Below are positions 1-3,427 of a stretch of DNA of 5,337 nt, in pieces (the first letter of the stretch is position 1; each line of letters begins with the position of its first letter). A program made the translations under genes and the position numbers. Under the pieces are notes generated by a model, which saw only the letters and a list, made by a program, of their open reading frames with translations, was not told where the DNA came from and did not search any database. Origin of the DNA: an uncultured Collinsella sp. (lineage in GTDB: Bacteria > Actinomycetota > Coriobacteriia > Coriobacteriales > Coriobacteriaceae); assembly GCA_958439775.1 (NCBI GenBank), contig CAUBWQ010000089.1, positions 1-5,337 of the forward strand, given 5' to 3'.

Positions 1-24
1 CATGAACCTCGCTACGGACTAAGG

Positions 25-966
25 GTGCCGGCGAACAAAGAACATACCGAAGCTACTCCCTCGTCGCTCGCCGTGGCGGCGGGGGAGTATCTCGATTACC
101 TCGCGGTCGAGCGGGGCTTGGCGCGCAACACGATTGCGGCCTATCGTCGTGACCTGACGACGTACTGCGCCTATCTGGAGCGGGCGGGCATCATGTCTTT
201 TGATGAGGTGACTCGTCGGGTCGTGGAGGGCTTTGTCGCCGACCGTCGCGATGGGGGCTATTCCGATGCCTCGGTGGAGCGTGCGCTTGCGGCCGTGAAA
301 GGCCTGCATGCCTTTTTGGTGCGCGATGGGGCTGTGGCCCAAAATCCAACGGCGGCGTTGCGCCTGCCTAAAAAGGCTGAGCGTTTGCCGGAGTATCTCT
401 CGGTGGAGGATGTCTCGGCGCTGCTCGATCAAGACTGCCCCGAGGGCGAGATGGGCTTGCGCGACCATGCCATCTTGGAAGTGCTCTACGGATGCGGTTT
501 GCGTGTGAGCGAATTGGTGGGGCTCGATGTGGGCGATATCCATATCGACGATGGTTTTGTACTCGTTCGCGGTAAGGGCTCAAAGGAACGCCTGTCCCCG
601 TTGGTGGGAAGCGCGGCGCGAGCTCTGACGCTCTATGTAGCTGAGGGGCGTTCTCGCTTGGCAGCCCATGCCCGCGGAACCGAGACTCCGGCGGTCTTTT
701 TAAATAAGAACGGCCGCCGTCTGTCGCGCCAGGTCATCCATGCCATCTGTGAGCGCTACGGGCGCCAGGTAGGGCTGGTGGGACTCCATCCCCATACGCT
801 GCGCCACTCCTTTGCCACCCATATGCTTGCGGGCGGCGCAGACCTCCGTGTGCTACAGGAGATCTTGGGACATGCCGATATATCGACCACGCAGGTCTAC
901 ACGCATGTCGATCGTACGCAACTGACCGAGGTCTATCTGGCGGCGCACCCGCTGGCACATCGTTAA
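25..966 (+). CDS. xerD: Tyrosine recombinase XerD (XerC/XerD family)
   Basis: Site-specific recombinase of 313 residues (E. coli XerC and XerD are 298). In this family two recombinases act at the chromosomal dif site to resolve chromosome dimers, in the cytoplasm at the division septum. The N-terminal SAM-like, core-binding domain spans about residues 17-105 (YLAVERGLARNT, AAYRRDL). The catalytic domain spans about 120-310. All six catalytic positions are visible: R160 (GCGLR), K184 (RGKGSKER), H257 and R260 (HPHTLRHSFATH), H283 (LGHADISTTQ) and nucleophile Y292 (VYTHV). The C-terminal STTQVYTHVD and AAHP stretches look most like XerD, but XerC versus XerD cannot be settled without the rest of the genome. 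The start is GTG at 25 with a weak ACGGA upstream. The frame stays open to base 1, so an earlier start is possible. A TAA in another frame at 20-22 could end an upstream operon partner. A terminator-like hairpin follows. Confidence 0.93.
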   Translation: MPANKEHTEATPSSLAVAAGEYLDYLAVERGLARNTIAAYRRDLTTYCAYLERAGIMSFDEVTRRVVEGFVADRRDGGYSDASVERALAAVKGLHAFLVRDGAVAQNPTAALRLPKKAERLPEYLSVEDVSALLDQDCPEGEMGLRDHAILEVLYGCGLRVSELVGLDVGDIHIDDGFVLVRGKGSKERLSPLVGSAARALTLYVAEGRSRLAAHARGTETPAVFLNKNGRRLSRQVIHAICERYGRQVGLVGLHPHTLRHSFATHMLAGGADLRVLQEILGHADISTTQVYTHVDRTQLTEVYLAAHPLAHR

Positions 967-999
967 CACATCGCTGGCCTGCATATCTATAGGTATTTG

Positions 1000-1069
1000 G
1001 GGACGGGCCCCAGATTGCCGCTGCGCGCTTTTGCGCTCGCATGGGCAATCTGGGGCCCGTCCCATTTTT
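1000..1069 (+). terminator. Long-stem hairpin with T-tract after xerD
   Basis: Bases 1000-1019 and 1044-1063 are perfect 20-bp reverse complements (arm begins GGGACGGGCCCC and ends AGATTGCC). They are separated by a 24-base spacer that can form a small GCGC-TTTT-GCGC hairpin at 1025-1036. TTTTT follows at 1065-1069, one base after the stem, which is the layout of a rho-independent terminator for plus-strand transcripts. It begins 33 bases after the xerD stop. The other strand has no T-tract, so it is not bidirectional. The stem is unusually long and perfect for a plain terminator, so it may also be a copy of a dispersed palindromic repeat used as a terminator. Confidence 0.72.
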
Positions 1070-1161
1070 CGCCACTTGTCGTCGCGGTGGTGGGCCGCAC
1101 GTGCCTTGGGTGGGGGAGTTTGGGGGCGATGTGAACGCCATGTAAAGGGACGCAAAAATCG

Positions 1162-1187
1162 CCTCAAGGTCAACTTGAAGGTTGAGG
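1162..1187. repeat. CCTCAA/TTGAGG dyad
   Basis: CCTCAA at 1162-1167 is mirrored by TTGAGG at 1182-1187. Between them is a second, nested dyad, TCAAG (1164-1168) and CTTGA (1174-1178). GGTTGA is repeated in tandem at 1180-1185 and 1186-1191. CTCAA-type half sites occur in operators of MerR-family regulators, but no promoter with the long 19-bp spacer of that family is visible, so the role is unknown. Confidence 0.3.
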
Positions 1188-1193
1188 TTGAAA

Positions 1194-1221
1194 GGCGGGG
1201 TGCCACAGGTGGCATCCCGCC
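1194..1221. repeat. GC-rich hairpin, 12-13 bp stem
   Basis: GGCGGGGTGCCAC at 1194-1206 pairs with GTGGCATCCCGCC at 1209-1221. Only one position (1200 with 1215) is a G-T wobble. The loop would be 2-4 bases. No T-tract follows on either strand, so it is not a typical intrinsic terminator. Its left side, AGGCGGGGTG (1193-1202), recurs exactly at 1374-1383 in the second palindrome near the mraZ transcript start. It may be an RNA structure, a protein site, or debris of a palindromic repeat family. Confidence 0.55.
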
Positions 1222-1229
1222 GTTGCTGT

Positions 1230-1249
1230 AAACACAACATATTGTGTTT
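1230..1249. repeat. AT-rich inverted repeat, operator-like
   Basis: AAACACAA (1230-1237) and TTGTGTTT (1242-1249) form a perfect 8-bp inverted repeat around CATA. This is the size and shape of a dimeric helix-turn-helix operator. The AT-rich content stands out against the GC-rich flanks. AACATAT overlaps its centre (1236-1242) and repeats at 1253-1259. It lies about 85 bp upstream of the mraZ -35 element. The regulator is not identifiable from the sequence. Confidence 0.4.
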
Positions 1250-1284
1250 TCGAACATATGATTGGGGGTGTTTTGCAATATATG

Positions 1285-1344
1285 GTGGGTGGAGTGGTGG
1301 GGCGGGGTGGGGGAAGGGGTGGGGAAAGGTGTTGAAAAATGGGG
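1285..1344 (+). promoter_or_regulatory. Candidate MraZ-binding box array
   Basis: GTGGGT at 1285 and GTGGGG at 1297, 1307 and 1319 are spaced 12, 10 and 12 bp apart, roughly one helical turn each. A further TGGGG starts at 1340, two turns after the TGGGG at 1320. E. coli MraZ binds TGGG repeats separated by 5 bases (10-bp period), and MraZ sites in other bacteria are also short G-rich direct repeats upstream of mraZ. The array sits just upstream of, and runs into, the promoter at 1332-1360, as expected for autoregulation. The tract is so G-rich that chance matches are likely, so the exact boxes are inferred. Confidence 0.5.
1299..1324 (+). other. Potential four-tetrad G-quadruplex
   Basis: Five consecutive runs of four or five G's (1299-1302, 1304-1307, 1309-1313, 1316-1319, 1321-1324) are separated by C, T, AA and T. 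This greatly exceeds the usual G3-loop1-7 criterion and would allow a four-layer intramolecular quadruplex with 1-2 base loops. It ends 7 bases before the -35 element, on the non-template strand and upstream of the expected transcript start. Any effect would therefore be at the DNA level. Folding in the cell is not shown. Confidence 0.6.
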
Positions 1345-1360
1345 CGGTTCCCCATATTAT
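1332..1360 (+). promoter_or_regulatory. Sigma-70-type promoter of the mraZ operon
   Basis: TTGAAA at 1332-1337 (consensus TTGACA) and TATTAT at 1355-1360 (consensus TATAAT) are separated by exactly 17 bases. Transcription would start at about 1366-1368, giving a leader of about 62 bases before mraZ. No other pair this good was found in the gap. Candidate MraZ boxes lie just upstream, and a palindrome fills the spacer. Confidence 0.75.
1339..1355. promoter_or_regulatory. Palindrome inside promoter spacer (operator candidate 1)
   Basis: ATGGGG (1339-1344) and CCCCAT (1350-1355) flank CGGTT and lie exactly between the -35 and -10 hexamers. A protein bound here would block RNA polymerase. The core GGGGCGGTTCCCC (1341-1353) recurs with one change at 1378-1390. 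Read on the minus strand it gives GGGGAA, similar to the GGGGAAA at 1321-1327, so it may be an inverted pair of the same boxes proposed for MraZ. Confidence 0.5.
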
Positions 1361-1375
1361 TAATGACGTCGACAG

Positions 1376-1392
1376 GCGGGGTGGTTCCCCGC
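1376..1392. promoter_or_regulatory. Palindrome in early leader (operator candidate 2)
   Basis: GCGGGG (1376-1381) and CCCCGC (1387-1392) flank TGGTT. The core GGGGTGGTTCCCC (1378-1390) matches 1341-1353 at 12 of 13 bases, with 37 bp between equivalent positions. It begins about 10 bases after the predicted transcript start, so it could be a second operator or an RNA hairpin in the leader. No T-tract follows, so it is not an evident attenuator. Confidence 0.45.
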
Positions 1393-1413
1393 GTACGTGC
1401 CATCTGAGTAACC

Positions 1414-1423
1414 GAGGGGAGGG
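1414..1423 (+). promoter_or_regulatory. Ribosome binding site of mraZ
   Basis: GAGGGGAGGG is a strong purine-rich Shine-Dalgarno sequence. GGGGAGG ends 6 bases before the ATG at 1429. This favours ATG 1429 over the in-frame ATG at 1435, which would lie 12 bases away. Confidence 0.8.
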
Positions 1424-1428
1424 CGCAC

Positions 1429-1863
1429 ATGGGAATGACTGGTGCATACGAGCGCAATCTCGATGCAAAAGGTCGTCTGTCCCTGCCTGCACCCCTTCGC
1501 GAGGAGCTTGGAGAGCACGTTCGCGTGTTCAAAGCCCTGGATGTCGATGCTCTGTACGTGTTCTCTGCCGAGGCCTTCGATAAGTGGGTCGAAGGACTCT
1601 TCGCGGGTCGTGAGGGCCACGAGGGTTTTAACCCGCGTGACATTAACGACCAGAAGCTCATGAGGGCGATCAACAAGCGCACTACGTCGATGGACGTGGA
1701 CAGCGCCGGTCGTATCGGTCTTTCCGAGTCTCTCCGCAAGCAGGCGAACCTCGACCGCGAGGTCACGGTTGTGGGCAACTACGACCACCTTGAGGTTTGG
1801 GATCGCGCCGCGGCCTATTTGGACGATTACGATGAGGCCCTGCTGGACCTCTTCTTCTCGTAA
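1429..1863 (+). CDS. mraZ: Transcriptional regulator / division protein MraZ
   Basis: MraZ of 144 residues, normal for the family (about 140-152). It is a cytoplasmic, ring-forming DNA-binding protein with two AbrB-like (SpoVT-AbrB) half domains. In studied bacteria it binds G-rich direct repeats upstream of its own gene and controls the dcw operon. Both signature motifs are present: D12-A-K-G-R-L-S-L-P20 in the first half and D91-S-A-G-R-I-G-L98 in the second. Residues 37-56 (LDVDALYVFSAEAFDKWVEG) and the hydrophobic GNYDHLEVWD segment (116-125) also fit the fold. The gene opens the cluster, follows the promoter at 1332-1360, and is 20 bases upstream of rsmH. The candidate boxes at 1285-1344 are its probable targets. 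Confidence 0.96.
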   Translation: MGMTGAYERNLDAKGRLSLPAPLREELGEHVRVFKALDVDALYVFSAEAFDKWVEGLFAGREGHEGFNPRDINDQKLMRAINKRTTSMDVDSAGRIGLSESLRKQANLDREVTVVGNYDHLEVWDRAAAYLDDYDEALLDLFFS

Positions 1864-1883
1864 GGGCAAGGCACGGGTAACGG

Positions 1884-2849
1884 ATGGAGCGTGGGATTTT
1901 GACACAAGAATATCGGCATGAACCTGTCATGCTCGGCGAAGTGCTTGAGTCGCTGCGGCTAAAGAGCGGCTCCGTTGTCTGCGATTGCACCCTTGGCGGT
2001 GCCGGCCATTCGGTAAAGATGGCCTCGCAGGTGGGGGAGACGGGCCTTTTGCTCGGCGTCGATCAGGACGACATGGCCCTCGAGGCCGCTGGCGCTCGTC
2101 TGGACCGCGAGGTTCCCGGCGTTCCGCACCAGCTGCTGAAGGGCAACTTCGGCGACTTGGACGAGCTGCTTTGCTCGGCCGAGGTGCCCGGGGTCGATGG
2201 CTTCCTGTTCGATTTGGGCGTTTCGTCACCGCAACTCGATATCCCTGGCAGGGGCTTTTCGTATAACGAGGACGCCCCATTGGACATGCGGATGGATCCG
2301 GGTAATAACACCTTAAACGCAGCTGAGGTCATCAACACCTATACCGAAGCCGACCTCGCCCGGATTCTACGCGTCTACGGAGAAGAGAAGTTCGCCTCGC
2401 AGATTGCGCGCGAGATCGTGCGCCGCCGCGAGCAAGAACCGATCGAAACCACCGGCCAATTTGTCGAGATCATCAAGGCGGGTATCCCGGCTGCCGCTCG
2501 TCGGCATGGCGGACACCCGGCCAAGAAAAGTTTCCAGGCCATTCGCATCGAGGTCAATCACGAGCTCGATGTGCTCGAACGAGGGCTTGATGCCGCCACC
2601 AGGTGGCTCAACCCGGGCGGACGTATCTGCGTCATCTCGTATCACTCGCTCGAGGACCGTATCGTAAAGAACCACTTTAAGGAGATGAGCCAGGGGTGCA
2701 CGTGCCCGCCGGAGATTCCGGTGTGCGTGTGCGGCAACGTGCCGATACTCAAGGTCATCACCCGCAAACCCTTGGTTGCCCAGCCTGATGAGGTTGAGCG
2801 CAACCCTCGGGCGAGATCAGCCAAAATCCGCGTGGCGCAGCGTCTGTAG
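1884..2849 (+). CDS. rsmH: 16S rRNA (cytosine-1402-N4)-methyltransferase RsmH
   Basis: RsmH (MraW) of 321 residues uses S-adenosylmethionine to methylate N4 of C1402 in 16S rRNA, in the decoding centre of the small subunit. The Rossmann-type motif I is D34-C-T-L-G-G-A-G-H-S43, followed by the acidic LLLGVDQDD stretch (56-63). Other hallmarks are DGFLFDLGVSSPQLD (105-119), GRGFSYNEDAPLDMRMD (122-138), the HPAKKSFQAIRIEVNHEL helix region (211-228), ISYHSLEDRIVK (251-262) and the C-terminal ITRKP and NPRARSAKIRVA segments. CTC-x6-CVC (C272, C274, C281, C283) is a possible metal-binding cluster seen in many relatives. The start is uncertain. ATG 1884 has only a distant AAGG (1868-1871), whereas in-frame TTG at 1899 has GGAG 9 bases upstream and gives MTQEYRHEPVML, closer to the usual N-terminus. 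The gene is probably cotranscribed with mraZ. Confidence 0.96.
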   Translation: MERGILTQEYRHEPVMLGEVLESLRLKSGSVVCDCTLGGAGHSVKMASQVGETGLLLGVDQDDMALEAAGARLDREVPGVPHQLLKGNFGDLDELLCSAEVPGVDGFLFDLGVSSPQLDIPGRGFSYNEDAPLDMRMDPGNNTLNAAEVINTYTEADLARILRVYGEEKFASQIAREIVRRREQEPIETTGQFVEIIKAGIPAAARRHGGHPAKKSFQAIRIEVNHELDVLERGLDAATRWLNPGGRICVISYHSLEDRIVKNHFKEMSQGCTCPPEIPVCVCGNVPILKVITRKPLVAQPDEVERNPRARSAKIRVAQRL

Positions 2850-2939
2850 GCGCGACCGCGCGATATTGGACCTCCCGCTCGCACCATAAACGAAGCTTAA
2901 ACACACTACCAACGTACTCGGGATGGGAGGCGGCATATC

Positions 2940-3410
2940 ATGGGCTACAACACTTCAAGCGCAGCACTCGCCTATGATATGAACGCCATGCCCGCCTATC
3001 GTGAGACGCCGCAGGCTCCCGTTGCTCCCCGTGAGCAGCGCACGCCGCGCTTTGATGTCTACACGGGCGCGGGCCGTCAGGCAAACCAGGCGGTAAGCCC
3101 GGTTTTCATGAGCGTTCTTAAAACGTTTTGCATCATTGCGGCTATCTTCATGACGATCGGCGTCGCCCGCGTGGCGCTCGCCGGCGTTACGGCCCAGGTG
3201 CTCAACAGCAACGCCGAGCTTACCAACACGCTCGAAAAGGCGACCGATGAGAGCTCCGACCTGGAGGTCATGCATTCGGACTATGGCGCCGACACGCGCC
3301 TTCGCGACCTTGCGGGCGCTTATGGCCTGGTGGAGCCCAGCGAGAGCGTTACACGTGCCTTTACGCAGGATGCAGCCGCGGGCGCCAACGCGACCGCGAC
3401 CGCTCAGTAG
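2940..3410 (+). CDS. ftsL: FtsL-like cell division protein (DivIC/FtsL family)
   Basis: Small bitopic membrane protein of 156 residues. Identity rests on topology and position, since this family is poorly conserved. Residues 1-54 form a polar, proline-containing cytoplasmic tail. About 55-80 (VFMSVLKTFCIIAAIFMTIGVARVAL region) is the membrane helix. Residues 82-114 are a heptad-like, Asn/Glu/Leu-rich segment suited to a coiled coil. RLRDLAGAYGLVEPSESV (120-137) resembles the conserved C-terminal end of FtsL/DivIC proteins. The tail is Ala/Thr-rich. In other bacteria FtsL pairs with FtsB/DivIC outside the membrane and activates FtsW-FtsI. The slot between rsmH and ftsI is the standard ftsL position. 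GGGAGG at 2925-2930, 9 bases before the ATG, supports the start. The 90-base gap before it shows no convincing promoter. The cytoplasmic tail is longer than in E. coli FtsL. Confidence 0.85.
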   Translation: MGYNTSSAALAYDMNAMPAYRETPQAPVAPREQRTPRFDVYTGAGRQANQAVSPVFMSVLKTFCIIAAIFMTIGVARVALAGVTAQVLNSNAELTNTLEKATDESSDLEVMHSDYGADTRLRDLAGAYGLVEPSESVTRAFTQDAAAGANATATAQ

Positions 3411-3427
3411 CAAGACGGTAGCTGAGT

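Larger units (their letters stand above)
1070..1428. other. Gene-free regulatory region before mraZ
   Basis: No convincing coding region exists here on either strand. Open frames of about 66-250 codons cross it, but they have low-complexity, proline- or arginine-rich translations, no ribosome sites, and run into real genes in other frames. The stretch instead carries inverted repeats, a strongly G-rich run on the plus strand (about 1281-1347), an AT-rich island (about 1228-1262) and a promoter, each listed separately. Bases 1070-1160 hold little apart from two TGGGGG boxes 10 bp apart at 1111 and 1121. Confidence 0.75.

Noticed and set aside
2..22. Possible tail of an upstream gene ending in TAA at 20-22
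   Set aside because: Only six codons are visible and nothing identifies a product. It is suggestive because it stops just before the GTG at 25, but too short to annotate.
1031..1231. 66-codon plus-strand open frame in the gap
   Set aside because: It starts inside the loop of the terminator hairpin, has no ribosome site, and its Arg/Gly-rich translation follows the G-rich DNA and hairpins.
1257..1262. TATGAT as a second, upstream -10 element
   Set aside because: No matching -35 at the right distance (bases near 1234 read ACAACA) and it lies far from mraZ.
967..1428. dif site, CRISPR array, tRNA or riboswitch in the long gap
   Set aside because: No 28-bp dif-like sequence, no regularly spaced long direct repeats, no cloverleaf and no recognised riboswitch core were seen.
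734..1492. 252-codon minus-strand open frame across xerD end, gap and mraZ start
   Set aside because: Proline-rich low-complexity translation of G-rich DNA. It overlaps two real genes and has no ribosome site or recognisable domain.
2866..2890. Possible promoter TTGGAC ... CATAAA before ftsL
   Set aside because: The spacing is only 13 bases and the -10 match is poor. The gap is more likely transcribed from upstream.
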